From NCBI RefSeq assembly GCF_042666655.1, contig NZ_JBHTDE010000009.1, positions 1 through 64,000 on the forward strand: a stretch of DNA of 64,000 bases, given 5' to 3'. The translations under genes were made by a program, and so were the position numbers. The notes beneath the pieces were generated by a model. The model had not been told where the DNA came from. It ran no database searches and saw nothing but the letters and a program-made list of their open reading frames with translations. Shown here piece after piece: positions 26,138 through 35,217 of the stretch (the first letter of the stretch is position 1; each line of letters opens with the position of its first letter). The stretch is from Paracraurococcus sp042666655. Its GTDB lineage: Bacteria > Pseudomonadota > Alphaproteobacteria > Acetobacterales > Acetobacteraceae.

Positions 26138-27202
26138 ATGACCCCTCGCCTCGCCTCCGCCCTCATGCCCCTGGTCCGCAGCCTCGACGCCGAAACGGCG
26201 CATGGGTTGGCGTTGAAGGCTCTCAATGCGGGCCTCGCCGGCGCCGACCGCGGCGAGGACGACCGGGTGCTGGCGACCAGCGCCCTCGGCCTGCGCTTCC
26301 GCAACCCGGTGGGCCTGGCCGCCGGCTTCGACAAGAATGCCGAAGCGGTGGGGCCCCTGATGCGGCTCGGCTTCGGCTTCGTCGAGGCCGGCTCGGTCAC
26401 CCCCCGGCCGCAGGTCGGCAATCCCCGGCCGCGGATGTTCCGGCTCGAGGAAGACCAGGGCGTCATCAACCGCATGGGCATGAACAACCGCGGGCTCGAC
26501 GCATTCCGCGCCCGGCTGGCCGCGCTGCCACGGCCGCTGCCGGCGGTGCTCGGCGCCAACATCGCGGTGAACAAGGACGATGCGGTGCCGGAGCGCGACT
26601 ACCCCGCGCTGTTCGCGGCGCTTGCCGATGTGGCGGACTATGTCGCGCTCAACGTCTCCTCGCCCAACACCCCCGGGCTGCGCGACCTGCAGGGGGAGGC
26701 GCGGCTGGTCTCCATCCTCGAGGCCATCGCCGCGGTGCGCGGCGCCGGCGGCCCGCCGCTGCTGGTGAAGATCGCCCCCGACCTGGCCGAGGCCGCGCTC
26801 GGCCCGATGGTCGAGGCCTGCGTCGCGCACCGGGTCGCCGGGCTGATCGTCTCCAACACCACCATCGCCCGGCCGGAGACGCTGCGCAGCCGCCACCGCG
26901 GCGAGGCCGGCGGGCTGTCCGGCCAGCCGCTGTTCGAGCGCTCGACCGCGATGCTGCGGCAGGTGTACCGGCTCTCGCGCGGCCGGCTGACCCTCATCGG
27001 GGTCGGCGGCGTCGCCTCCGGCGCGCAGGCCTATGCGAAGATCCGCGCCGGTGCCTCCCTCGTGCAGTTCTATGCCGGCTTCGCCTATGCCGGGCCGGCA
27101 CTGATTCCGCGCATCAAGGCGGAACTCGCCGCCTTGCTGCGGCGCGACGGCTTTCCGGGCGTTGCGGACGCCGTGGGCGTCGACGCCCGAAAGGACTTCT
27201 GA
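26138..27202 (+). CDS. pyrD: Dihydroorotate dehydrogenase (quinone), class 2
   Basis: A 354-residue class 2 enzyme that oxidises dihydroorotate to orotate and passes electrons to quinone at the membrane face. Motifs include NPVGLAAGFDKNAEAV, EAGSVTPRPQVGNPRPR, NRMGMNNRG, catalytic Ser in NVSSPNTPGLRDLQ, LVKIAPDL and the FMN phosphate site IGVGGVASG. The N-terminal helices needed for quinone access are present. Its stop overlaps the next start by one base, so it is coupled to the HAD gene. Confidence 0.95.
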   Translation: MTPRLASALMPLVRSLDAETAHGLALKALNAGLAGADRGEDDRVLATSALGLRFRNPVGLAAGFDKNAEAVGPLMRLGFGFVEAGSVTPRPQVGNPRPRMFRLEEDQGVINRMGMNNRGLDAFRARLAALPRPLPAVLGANIAVNKDDAVPERDYPALFAALADVADYVALNVSSPNTPGLRDLQGEARLVSILEAIAAVRGAGGPPLLVKIAPDLAEAALGPMVEACVAHRVAGLIVSNTTIARPETLRSRHRGEAGGLSGQPLFERSTAMLRQVYRLSRGRLTLIGVGGVASGAQAYAKIRAGASLVQFYAGFAYAGPALIPRIKAELAALLRRDGFPGVADAVGVDARKDF

Positions 27203-28062
27203 TGGACATCCTCGACGGCATCGCGCCGATCGCCGACCGCTACGACGGCTACGTGCTCGACCTCTGGGGCGTGGTGCATGACGGCAAGCGGCCCTATCCG
27301 GGCGTGCCGGAGGCGCTGGGCGCACTGAAGGCGCGCGGCAAGCGGATCGTCTTCCTGACCAATGCGCCGCGGCGCGCCTGGTTCATCGGCGGCATGCTGG
27401 ACCGCATGGGGCTCGACCGCGCGCTGTACGACGGCATCATGTCCTCGGGCGAGATCGCCTGGCGGATGCTGCGGGACAGGCAGCATCCCTGGTTCGCCCG
27501 GCTTGGCCCGAAGGCCTTCCATATCGGGCCGGAGCGCGACCTCTCGGTCGCCGAGGACGGCGTGGCGGTGCTGGTGGCGGATGCCGCCGAGGCCGATTTC
27601 CTGCTGAACACCGGCCCCGACCCCGACCGCGGCGCGCATGACGCGTCACGCTACATGCCGGCGCTGGAAGCCGCGGCGAGGCACCGGTTGCCGATGCTCT
27701 GCGTCAACCCGGACCGGCACGTGATGGTGGGCGGCGAGCGGCTGATCTGCGCCGGCGCGCTGGCCGATCTCTACAAGCCGATGTGCGGCGACATCTTCGA
27801 GGTCGGCAAGCCGGACCCGGCGGTCTATGACCCGGTGCTGGAGATCCTCGGCATCGCCGACCGCCGCCGGGTGGTCGCCATCGGCGACACGCCGCATACC
27901 GACCTGGCCGGTGCCCAGGCGGCGGGGCTGGATGCGCTTTGGGCGCTGACCGGCCTGGCCGAGCACGAGCATGGCGACGACCCCTCGCCCGAGCTGCTGC
28001 GCCAAGTGGCGCTGCGCGAGGGGGTCGACCCGATCGCCGCGATCAGGGCGCTGCGCTGGTAG
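27202..28062 (+). CDS. HAD-superfamily phosphatase, TIGR01459 type
   Basis: A 286-residue HAD hydrolase. Motif I is LDLWGVVHDG (first Asp present, second position Trp-Gly as in the NagD/phosphoglycolate-like branch), motif II is VFLTNAPR, Lys in FEVGKPDPAV, and motif IV is AIGDTPHTDLAGA. It probably removes phosphate from a small sugar or nucleotide. AAGGA lies 6 bases upstream of the ATG, and the start overlaps the pyrD stop. The last codons are part of a long hairpin. Confidence 0.85.
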   Translation: MDILDGIAPIADRYDGYVLDLWGVVHDGKRPYPGVPEALGALKARGKRIVFLTNAPRRAWFIGGMLDRMGLDRALYDGIMSSGEIAWRMLRDRQHPWFARLGPKAFHIGPERDLSVAEDGVAVLVADAAEADFLLNTGPDPDRGAHDASRYMPALEAAARHRLPMLCVNPDRHVMVGGERLICAGALADLYKPMCGDIFEVGKPDPAVYDPVLEILGIADRRRVVAIGDTPHTDLAGAQAAGLDALWALTGLAEHEHGDDPSPELLRQVALREGVDPIAAIRALRW

Positions 28063-28072
28063 CGCAGCGCCC
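28046..28072. terminator. Perfect 12-bp hairpin spanning the HAD stop codon
   Basis: GGGCGCTGCGCT (28046-28057) and AGCGCAGCGCCC (28061-28072) pair perfectly over a 3-base loop. The TAG stop at 28060-28062 lies in the loop and second arm. No T-run follows on either strand, so it is terminator-like and not a classic Rho-independent site. It separates two convergent genes. Confidence 0.55.
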
Positions 28073-28083
28073 CGACCGGGACA

Positions 28084-29307
28084 TCACACGATGTTCCAGT
28101 CGTTGCCCGGGTTGGTCACCTGCGGCACCGCGACCAGCACGCCGCCGGCCATCTGCAGCAACGTGATGGTGCCATCGAAGCCGCGCAGCAGGATGTCGTC
28201 GGTGCCGTCGCCGTTGTAGTCGCCGGTGTACTGCACCTCGGTCTGCGGCCCCGGCGTGCCGATAAGGGTCAGCGTGCCGCCGGCGATGTTCCAGTCCATG
28301 AGCGCGCCGTCCTCGCCGCGCAGCAGGATGTCGTCGCGCCCGTCGCCGTTGAAGTCGCCGATGCCGACCGGCTGCATGTTGGCGCCGGGATTGCCGATCA
28401 CCGCCTGGGACAGCAGCGTGCCGCCGTTCATCAGGTACTGGGTCAGCGTGCCGTCCGCCGCGCGCAGCAGGATATCGGCGCGGCCATCGCCGTTCAGGTC
28501 GCCGGTGCCGACGACCGACAGCGCGTTGCCCGGATTGGCGAAGCTGGTCGCGGCCTCGATCGCCGTGCCGTTCATCTGCCAGATGCCGAGCGTGCCGTCG
28601 GCATTCTGCAGCAGGATGTCGTCGCGGCCGTCGCCGTTGAAGTCGTCGACGCCATCGACCCGCCAGTTGGGCCCGGGCGCGCCGATGAAGCCCTGCACCG
28701 GCGCCGCGGCACCGTCCAGTTGCCAGGACAGAAGCGTGCCGTCGGCGCCGCGCAGCAGCATGTCGCTGCGGCCGTTGCCGTTGAAGTCGCCATGGCCCGC
28801 CACGGCATAGCCGGCCGGCGGATCGCCCAGGATGGCGGCGCCGCCGACATTGGCGCCCACCATCATCCAGTTCACCACCGTGCCGAAGGGTGTCTGCAGC
28901 AGGATGTCGGCGAAGCCGTCGCCGTTGGTGTTCGGGGCCTGCGGCGCGAAGTAGACCGGCGGCAGCGACCGGAAAGTGAGGTCGTTCGGCCCCAGAGCGG
29001 TGACGCCAGCGAGGAAGGCGAGCTCGAAGGTGCCCGGATTGTAGAACACCGCCAAGCCCTGCACGCCGAGCAGCGTGGTCGCCTGCACGCTGATGCCGCC
29101 CGGGGTCAGCCCACCGGCGAATTGCAGCTTGTCGACGCCGGGGGTGAAACCCTGGATCCAGTCCTGGCCATCACCAGGCGAGAAGGCAAAGGTATCGGCG
29201 CCGGCGCCGGCCACCACGAAATCATCGCCCCGCCCCGCGACCACCAGATCGCCGCCGCCGCCAGCCGACAGGCCATCACGGCCCGGCGTCCCAAGGACAA
29301 CCGTCAT
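28084..29307 (-). CDS. RTX-start FG-GAP/VCBS repeat protein 1
   Basis: A 407-residue probable secreted protein. The N-terminus has RTX-like glycine/aspartate repeats (GTPGRDGLSAGGGGDLVVAGRGDD) and an SPGDGQDWIQGF segment typical of haemolysin-type proteins. Residues ~120-400 contain about six FG-GAP/VCBS units with DFNGDGRDDILL calcium-loop motifs followed by a W-Q-M-N-G-like strand, forming a likely beta-propeller. No Sec signal is seen; type I secretion is the usual route for such proteins, but no exporter is in the window. GAGGGG lies 8 bases before the ATG. It shares design with the gene at 40209. Confidence 0.82.
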   Translation of the reverse strand: MTVVLGTPGRDGLSAGGGGDLVVAGRGDDFVVAGAGADTFAFSPGDGQDWIQGFTPGVDKLQFAGGLTPGGISVQATTLLGVQGLAVFYNPGTFELAFLAGVTALGPNDLTFRSLPPVYFAPQAPNTNGDGFADILLQTPFGTVVNWMMVGANVGGAAILGDPPAGYAVAGHGDFNGNGRSDMLLRGADGTLLSWQLDGAAAPVQGFIGAPGPNWRVDGVDDFNGDGRDDILLQNADGTLGIWQMNGTAIEAATSFANPGNALSVVGTGDLNGDGRADILLRAADGTLTQYLMNGGTLLSQAVIGNPGANMQPVGIGDFNGDGRDDILLRGEDGALMDWNIAGGTLTLIGTPGPQTEVQYTGDYNGDGTDDILLRGFDGTITLLQMAGGVLVAVPQVTNPGNDWNIV

Positions 29308-29462
29308 TCCTTAATCCCCTCGATCTCGACCCATGCGGCGATCCCGCGGGACCGTCGCTTAGGTTTCGAAACGCCGGAGGGGCATTTCCGATCCCTTTGC
29401 ATGGCAGGGAATGTAGAATCCGGCGGATCGGCCGGGCATGGGCGTGCCGCGGGACGGAAGGC

Positions 29463-29681
29463 TCAGGCCGCCTCGTCGTCGGAGGCGTGGGCCATGCCCT
29501 TCTGGCTGATGAGGATCAGCGTGATGCCGGCGAACATGGCGGCGAAGCTGATGATCTCACCGAGGTAGAACCCGTTGCCGAGGCTGTTGCGGGCGATGAT
29601 GCCGAGCAAGCTGACGGCGAGGCCGATCACGGTCCAGAGCCAGAGGTTGCGGCCGATATGGCTGGTGATCGCATCGAACAT
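29463..29681 (-). CDS. Small two-helix membrane protein
   Basis: A 72-residue protein with two hydrophobic helices (LWLWTVIGLAVSLLGIIA and IISFAAMFAGITLILISQ) and a short acidic C-terminus. The ATG at 29681 has GGGAG 8 bases upstream. Function unknown; no family recognised. Confidence 0.65.
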   Translation of the reverse strand: MFDAITSHIGRNLWLWTVIGLAVSLLGIIARNSLGNGFYLGEIISFAAMFAGITLILISQKGMAHASDDEAA

Positions 29682-29814
29682 TTGGATGTCTCCCGGTTGG
29701 AGCAGCCTTCTCGCGACGGCTGGAGGCCGCCGGCGCGGCCGATGCTCTGCCGGCACTATGCACGCCGGCGGGTCGGTCCGTCCATGCCGATACCCCGATC
29801 CACGCCACCCGGGG

Positions 29815-31230
29815 TCACGGCGTGGCGAAGCCCGGCGCGAAGGGATGCGCCGCCAGGAACCCCGCCGCCGCCTGCAGCACCAGGCTGTCGGCCAGGCGCG
29901 GCCCGGCCAGTTGCAGCCCGACCGGCAGGCCGGCGGCGGTCAGCCCGCAGGGGACCGAGATCGCCGGGCCATGCGACAGGTTGAAGGGGTAGGAGAATTC
30001 CGCCCAGACCAGCCAGTCCCAGGCGTGCTGGTCCCAATGCGGCGGCCGCTGCAGCCCGACCGGGAAGGCGGCGACCGACGCGCTGGGCGTCGCCAGCAGG
30101 TCGAAGCCCGCCGTGCCGAACCAGGCATTCACCGCCGCGGCATAGGCGATGCGGCGACCCTGCGCGGCGAAGCCGTCCATGAAGGAGAAGTCGCGATAGG
30201 ACTCGGTGCAGGCAACCAAGCCGGGGTCGAGCTGCGCCGCCTCGGCGGCGTCCTTCGGCAGGAAGGGGCGGTAGGCGCCGCCCCAGATCCGCCGCTCCAG
30301 CGCCGGGCCGTCCGGTCCCCAGGGCGGCGTCACCTGCTCCACCACCGCACCGGCGGCCTCCAGGGCGCGTACCGCGGAGTCGACCAGCGCAGCGACCTCC
30401 GCGTCCACCTTGGCATGGCCGAGATCGGGGCTGTAGGCGATGCGCAGGCCGCGCACCCCGCCGGGCGGCACCTCGGCCGCGAAGGTCTCGCCCAAGGTGG
30501 TGTGGTCGAGCGGATGCGGCCCGGCCATGACCGAGAACATCAGCGCCGCATCGGCGACGGACCGCGTGATGGGCCCGGCATGCGACAGCGCGCCGTTGTT
30601 CGGGTGCGGCACGTAGGGGACGCGGCCATAGGTCGGCTTGAAGCCGACCGCGCCGCAGAAATGCGCCGGCAGGCGGACCGAACCCGCGCCATCGGTGCCG
30701 AGATGCAGCGGCCCGCAGCCCGCCCCGGCCAGCGCCGCGGCGCCCGACGAAGACCCGCCCGAGGTCAGGCCGTGCGCCCAGGGGTTGTGCGTCGCCCCGG
30801 TCAGCGGGTTGTGGCTGACCGCCGTCCAGCCGTGTTCCGTGCTGGTGGTCTTGCCGAGGACGATGGCGCCGGCCGCGCGCAGCCGGGCGACCAGCGGCGC
30901 ATCGGCCGTGGCCGGCGTCGGGTCCGAGAGGCGCGAGCCGCGCCGGGTCGGCAGGCCCTCGACCGCCTGGATGTCCTTGATGGTGACCGGCACGCCGTGC
31001 AGCGGGCCGAGCACGGCGCCGCGCATCACGGCTTCCTCCGCCGCCCGCGCCGCGGCGCGGGCGCGCTCGGCGTCCAGCGCCACGAAGGCGTTGAGCTTCG
31101 GCTCGCAGGCGGCGATGCGCGCCAGCACGGCATCGGTGACCTCGACCGGCGAGGCGCGCCGTTCGCGCACCATCGCCGCCATCTCCACCGCCGGGGCGGT
31201 CGCCAGGTCGTCAGTCGGTCGGGTTGCCAT
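29815..31230 (-). CDS. Amidase signature-family enzyme
   Basis: A 471-residue amidase. The Ser-cisSer-Lys triad is present: Lys in PVTIKDIQ, the cis-Ser in TSGGSSSGAAAL and the nucleophile Ser in GTDGAGSVRLPAHFCG. The gene starts inside the end of the FMN-binding gene (20-base overlap), so the two are co-expressed. It hydrolyses carboxamides; GatA is unlikely because no gatB or gatC is nearby. The MocR regulator divergent to this pair is the likely controller. Confidence 0.9.
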   Translation of the reverse strand: MATRPTDDLATAPAVEMAAMVRERRASPVEVTDAVLARIAACEPKLNAFVALDAERARAAARAAEEAVMRGAVLGPLHGVPVTIKDIQAVEGLPTRRGSRLSDPTPATADAPLVARLRAAGAIVLGKTTSTEHGWTAVSHNPLTGATHNPWAHGLTSGGSSSGAAALAGAGCGPLHLGTDGAGSVRLPAHFCGAVGFKPTYGRVPYVPHPNNGALSHAGPITRSVADAALMFSVMAGPHPLDHTTLGETFAAEVPPGGVRGLRIAYSPDLGHAKVDAEVAALVDSAVRALEAAGAVVEQVTPPWGPDGPALERRIWGGAYRPFLPKDAAEAAQLDPGLVACTESYRDFSFMDGFAAQGRRIAYAAAVNAWFGTAGFDLLATPSASVAAFPVGLQRPPHWDQHAWDWLVWAEFSYPFNLSHGPAISVPCGLTAAGLPVGLQLAGPRLADSLVLQAAAGFLAAHPFAPGFATP

Positions 31231-31930
31231 AGAGCCTATGGTGGCTCTCCAGCATCACCTCGTCCAGCCGGCGGCCATCGCGGAAGCCCGCGAGGCCCGG
31301 CGGATAGGCGACGCCCTGCGGCATGCGCGGGCAGGGCTCGGCGGCGCCGATCACCTGGGTGACGGGGAAGCGCGCGGCGTAGATCGGCAGCGCGTAGTCC
31401 GCCTCCTCGTCGCCGACGCCCTTGGCGCGCACCTTGGCCGCGGCGCTCTCGATCTCCATGCCCACCACCATGGTCGCCTTCAGCTCCTGCGTGGTGCTGG
31501 GGCGGAGCTCGGCGTTCCGGCCGGGGTAGAAGCGGTCGATCATCGCATCCAGCGCGCGCGCCTTGTGGTCGAGGTCGTCGACGATATGCGCAGTGCCGAA
31601 GCACATCGCCGACCGGTAGTCCACCGAGTGGTTGAAGCCGCAGCGGGCGAGCACGAGGCTGTCGAGGTGCGAGACCGTCAGGCAGACCGGCAGGCCCGGC
31701 TTCTGCGTCCGCAGCATCCGGCTGGCGGACGACCCGTGCCAGTAGAGATGCGTGCCCTCGCGCCAGAAGGCCGTGGGCGTGCAGTAGGGCAGGCCGTCGA
31801 TGACATAGGCGATATGGCAGAGCATCGCGGCATCGAGGATGGCATGCACCGAGGCATGGTCGTAGCGCGCCCGCTCGTGCAGGCGGCGGACCTTGTTGCG
31901 TGCGGTGACGGGGTAGCTGGTCTCGGCCAT
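31211..31930 (-). CDS. Pyridoxamine 5'-phosphate oxidase-family FMN-binding protein
   Basis: A 239-residue split-barrel flavoprotein of the COG3467/NimA-like group: RRLHERARYDHASVHAILDAAMLCHIAYVIDGLPYCTPTAFWREG, then LYWHGSSASRMLR and the C-terminal GVAYPPGL. It is not true PdxH. Its function is unknown; relatives bind flavin or haem. The start at 31930 lies next to the divergent regulator's operator, and its 3' end overlaps the amidase start. Confidence 0.82.
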   Translation of the reverse strand: MAETSYPVTARNKVRRLHERARYDHASVHAILDAAMLCHIAYVIDGLPYCTPTAFWREGTHLYWHGSSASRMLRTQKPGLPVCLTVSHLDSLVLARCGFNHSVDYRSAMCFGTAHIVDDLDHKARALDAMIDRFYPGRNAELRPSTTQELKATMVVGMEIESAAAKVRAKGVGDEEADYALPIYAARFPVTQVIGAAEPCPRMPQGVAYPPGLAGFRDGRRLDEVMLESHHRLYGNPTD

Positions 31931-31968
31931 CGGGATACTCGCAGGGGTTGGACAGGTTGCTGTTTCGC

Positions 31969-32030
31969 ATGGATGATTGGACCGGCGCGAGGGCCATTTC
32001 CGGCCCTCGGCCCTGGTCCATTCAATCCAT
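31969..32030. promoter_or_regulatory. Nested inverted-repeat operator between MocR and its divergent operon
   Basis: Three inverted repeats share one centre near 31999: ATGGAT/ATCCAT at the edges, TGGACC (31978-31983)/GGTCCA (32015-32020), and CGAGGGCC (31988-31995)/GGCCCTCG (32002-32009) round an ATTTCC loop. This sits exactly between divergent starts and is a strong candidate for the MocR binding site. GGTCC/GGACC half-sites fit what I recall for this family. Confidence 0.6.
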
Positions 32031-33477
32031 GCAGCCACCCGCCGACCTGCTGCTCCCCGACCTCGACCGGACCGGCGCGGTGCCGATGCTGCGGCAGGTC
32101 TACCTGGCGCTGCGCGCCGCCATCCTGGCCGGCGCCCTGCCGCCCGGGGCGCGGCTGCCCTCGACCCGGGCGCTGGGGCGGCAGTTGGGGTTGGCCCGCA
32201 ACACCGTGGTCGCGGCATATGACCAGTTGCTGGCCGAAGGCTTCGTCACCGGCCGGGTCGGCGCCGGCACCCAGGTCTCCCGCGACCTGCCGGAAGGCCT
32301 GGACGCCGCCGCCCCGCCGCCGCCGCCGGCCGCGCCGCCCGCCCCGGCGCCCGATGCGGCCCACCGCTTCCGGCCCGATGCGGCGGCGCACCAGCCTTCC
32401 GCCCTGCCCTTCAACACCGGCCGCACGTCCTGGGACGACCGCTCCCAGGCGGTCTGGCGCGGCCTGACGCTGCGGCGGCTGGCCCGCCCCGATCCGGCGC
32501 TGTTCGGCTATGGCGACCCGCAGGGCGCCCGCCCCCTGCGGGAGGCGATCGCCACCCATCTCCGCGCCGCCCGCGCGGTGCGCTGCGACCCCGACCAGGT
32601 GGTGGTGACCGCCGGCGCGCAGCAGGCGATCGACCTGGTGCTACGGGTGCTGCTGGAGCCGGGCGACGCGGTCTGGGTCGAGGATCCCTGCTACCCCGCC
32701 CTGCGCGCGGCGCTGGCCGCGGCCCGCGTCCGCATCGTCCCGGTGGCGGTGGACGGCCAGGGGATGGACGTCGCCGCCGGCATCGCCGCGGCGCCGGCGG
32801 CGCGGCTGGCCTATGTCACCCCATCGTCCCAGTACCCGATGGGCGTGGTGCTTTCGATGGCGCGGCGGCTGGACCTGCTGGCCTGGGCACGGCGCGCCGG
32901 CGCCTTCCTGCTGGAGGACGACTACGACAGCGAATTCCGCTATGCCGGCCGGCCGCTGGCGGCGCTGCAGGGGATCGATGACGCGGGGCGGGTGATCTAT
33001 GTCGGCACCTTCAGCAAGGTGCTGTTTCCCGGCCTGCGCCTGGGCTACGCGGTGCTGCCGCCTTCGTTGCTGGAAGCGGTGCGGGCGGCGCGGCTGCTGG
33101 TCGACTGGCACCCGGCGGGGCTGGCCGAGGGCGTGGTCACCGACTTCCTGGCGGAAGGCCATTTCGCCCAGCATGTACGGCGGATGCGGCTGCGCTACCG
33201 CGCCGCGCGCGACGCCCTGGTGGCGGCGCTGGCCGAGCACGCGCCGGCACTCGCGGCGGAGCCGCCGGACCAGGGGCTGAAGCTGCTGGCGCGGCTGCCG
33301 GCGGGGATGGACGACGTGGCGCTGGCCGCGGCCGCGGCGCGCCGCGGGGTGGTGGCGCGGCCGGTGAGCCCGATGTTCCTGGCGGCGCCGCCGGTGGCGG
33401 CACTGATGCTGGGGTTTTCCGGGCACGAGCCAGCCGCGCTGCGCCGGGCGGCATGGGCGCTGGGCGCGGTGCTGTAG
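32029..33477 (+). CDS. MocR-family regulator (GntR HTH + aminotransferase domain)
   Basis: A 482-residue PLP-dependent regulator. The N-terminal GntR winged helix (LRQVYLALRAAILAGALPPGARLPSTRALGRQLGLARNTVVAAYDQL) is joined by a Pro/Ala linker to a class I aminotransferase fold with LEDDYDSEFRY and the PLP lysine in YVGTFSKVLFPGLRLGY. I used the ATG at 32029, because the earlier in-frame ATG at 31969 forms part of an inverted repeat. No clear ribosome site. It probably controls the divergent FMN protein/amidase pair, and may sense a PLP adduct. Confidence 0.9.
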   Translation: MQPPADLLLPDLDRTGAVPMLRQVYLALRAAILAGALPPGARLPSTRALGRQLGLARNTVVAAYDQLLAEGFVTGRVGAGTQVSRDLPEGLDAAAPPPPPAAPPAPAPDAAHRFRPDAAAHQPSALPFNTGRTSWDDRSQAVWRGLTLRRLARPDPALFGYGDPQGARPLREAIATHLRAARAVRCDPDQVVVTAGAQQAIDLVLRVLLEPGDAVWVEDPCYPALRAALAAARVRIVPVAVDGQGMDVAAGIAAAPAARLAYVTPSSQYPMGVVLSMARRLDLLAWARRAGAFLLEDDYDSEFRYAGRPLAALQGIDDAGRVIYVGTFSKVLFPGLRLGYAVLPPSLLEAVRAARLLVDWHPAGLAEGVVTDFLAEGHFAQHVRRMRLRYRAARDALVAALAEHAPALAAEPPDQGLKLLARLPAGMDDVALAAAAARRGVVARPVSPMFLAAPPVAALMLGFSGHEPAALRRAAWALGAVL

Positions 33478-33483
33478 CGGGGC

Positions 33484-33750
33484 TCAGCCCCGCATCAGCT
33501 TCCGCGCATTGGCCTGCACCCGGCGATGCGCCGGGGCCATTGCCGCCTGCATCACCGCGGGCGCCATCTGCCCGGCCAGCATCGCCGCACCGGCCGCCAT
33601 GGCGCCGGCGGTGAAGGCCTTCTGCTTCTCCAGCGCATAGCCGGTCAGCCGGGCCTGCGCCGCATGCGGCTCGGTCCAGAGCTCGAAGCTGCGCAGGCTG
33701 AAGACCAGGGCGGTCTGCCAGGCGAGGGTGACGGTGGTGAAGGGGTTCAA
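33484..33750 (-). CDS. Small phasin-like hypothetical protein
   Basis: A protein of about 88 residues, probably started by TTG at 33750 with GGAGA 8 bases upstream. It is Ala- and Met-rich (FTAGAMAAGAAMLAGQMAPAVMQAAMAPAHRRVQANARKLMRG) after an amphipathic FELWTEPHAAQARLTGYALEKQ segment. It resembles short phasin-like proteins of polyhydroxyalkanoate granules in style, but I cannot assign it firmly. It is convergent with the MocR gene, 6 bases apart. Confidence 0.5.
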   Translation of the reverse strand: MNPFTTVTLAWQTALVFSLRSFELWTEPHAAQARLTGYALEKQKAFTAGAMAAGAAMLAGQMAPAVMQAAMAPAHRRVQANARKLMRG

Positions 33751-33871
33751 CGCCTGGTCTCTCCGTGTGATGCGCGGCAGAATCGGCAAGGGCCGGGATG
33801 CGGGCTGCCCGCATCCCGGCCCAGCATAGGCCACCCGCCGCGGCGCGGCAGGCTATTTCTTCCGCGCGCCC

Positions 33872-34354
33872 CTACAGGCCGGCGAGGACGGTCTCGGCCT
33901 TGCTCACCTCGAAGGCGCCCGGCGCCTCGACCGCGACATGCGTGACCTTGCCGTCCTTGGCCACCAGCACGAAGCGCTGGCAGCGGACGCCGAGGCCCCG
34001 CGACACCAGGTCGAGCTCGAGGCCGAGCGCCTTGGTGAAGTCGGCGCTGCCGTCGGCCAGCATCATCACCTTGTCGCCGACGCCCTGGTCCTTGCCCCAG
34101 GCGCCCATGACGAAGGCATCGTTCACCGCCATGCAGGCGACGGTATCGACGCCCTTGGCCTTCAGCGCGTCGAACTGCTGCACGTAGCCCGGCAGGTGCT
34201 TGGCCGAGCAGGTGGGGGTGAAGGCGCCGGGCACGCCGAACAGCACGACGGTCTTGCCGCCGAACAGCGCCTCGGTGGTGATCTCCTTCGGGCCTTCGGC
34301 CGTGCCCTGCATGAGCTTGGCCGACGGGATGCTGTCTCCGACCTGGATCGTCAT
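33872..34354 (-). CDS. Peroxiredoxin (Prx5-type)
   Basis: A 160-residue thiol peroxidase. The peroxidatic Cys is in VPGAFTPTCSAKHLPGY, the typical AhpE/Prx5 motif, and FVMGAWGKDQG, MLADGSADFTKALG and RCQRFVLVAKDGKV match the family. It reduces hydrogen peroxide and alkyl peroxides using thioredoxin or glutaredoxin. Length is normal for the cytoplasmic form. Confidence 0.93.
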   Translation of the reverse strand: MTIQVGDSIPSAKLMQGTAEGPKEITTEALFGGKTVVLFGVPGAFTPTCSAKHLPGYVQQFDALKAKGVDTVACMAVNDAFVMGAWGKDQGVGDKVMMLADGSADFTKALGLELDLVSRGLGVRCQRFVLVAKDGKVTHVAVEAPGAFEVSKAETVLAGL

Positions 34355-34520
34355 GGGTTGGTCCCTTCCTCCGCGTTGCGGTCATCTCGGATGTAGAGGC
34401 TTCCGCCCGTCCTGTCACCGCGGCCCCGGCACAGCGGGCGCCGGCACCCCCGGTGACACCTTGCGGCGCGTGGGGGCCGGGATGCTTGCGCCGTGGCCGG
34501 GGCGCCGCCATCTTTGCGAC

Positions 34521-35123
34521 ATGGCAAAACGCGTGCGACCTGGAACGATGACGCGCTCCTCCCGCGCCGAAGGCTATCTCGGCGGGCAGGTGCTGATCGC
34601 GATGCCCAGTCTGCAGGACCCGCGCTTCGCCCGCGCGGTAATATGCCTCTGTGCCCATTCGCCGGACGGGGCGATGGGGATCGTCCTGAACAAGCCGCTG
34701 GAAGGGCTGTCCTTCGACGAATTGCTGAAGCAGCTGGGGCTGGAGCCGGTGCCGCCGCAGCGCCGCATCCGGCTGTTCCAGGGCGGCCCGGTGGAAGGCG
34801 GCCGCGGCTTCGTGCTGCACACCCGGGACTGGTCGAACGACCAGTCCCTGCCGGTGGCCGACGACCTAGCGCTCACCGCCAGCGTCGACATCCTGTCCGC
34901 CATCGCCGGCGGCGGCGGCCCGCGCCAGGGCATCCTGGCGCTGGGCTATGCCGGCTGGGGGCCGGGGCAGCTGGAGGACGAGATCCAGGCCAATGCCTGG
35001 CTCTCCGTCACTCCGGACGAGGCGCTGCTGTTCGGCGAGGATGGCCACGGCAAATGGCTGCAGGCCATGGCCAAGCTGAAGGTCGACCCGGCGCTGCTCT
35101 CGGGTGCGGCCGGCCACGCCTGA
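34521..35123 (+). CDS. YqgE/AlgH family protein
   Basis: A 200-residue member of UPF0301 (YqgE/AlgH). Matching segments are GYLGGQVLIAMPSLQDPRFARAVI, CAHSPDGAMGIVLNKPL, LFQGGPVEGGRGFVLHT, and GYAGWGPGQLEDEIQANAWL. The molecular function is not settled in the literature I know. An ATG at 34548 is an alternative start; the frame upstream of 34521 has no ribosome site. Confidence 0.88.
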   Translation: MAKRVRPGTMTRSSRAEGYLGGQVLIAMPSLQDPRFARAVICLCAHSPDGAMGIVLNKPLEGLSFDELLKQLGLEPVPPQRRIRLFQGGPVEGGRGFVLHTRDWSNDQSLPVADDLALTASVDILSAIAGGGGPRQGILALGYAGWGPGQLEDEIQANAWLSVTPDEALLFGEDGHGKWLQAMAKLKVDPALLSGAAGHA

Positions 35124-35217
35124 AGGCGGCCCTAGGCCGGGCGTGCGCCACGGCACAGGCTGATTTCATACGATATGCCAACGTGGCCCCGCCGGCTTCC
35201 GGCAGGAGAACCACGCC

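Noticed and set aside
31211..31930. True PdxH (pyridoxamine phosphate oxidase)
   Set aside because: The protein matches the general FMN-binding split-barrel group and lacks the PdxH C-terminal signature.
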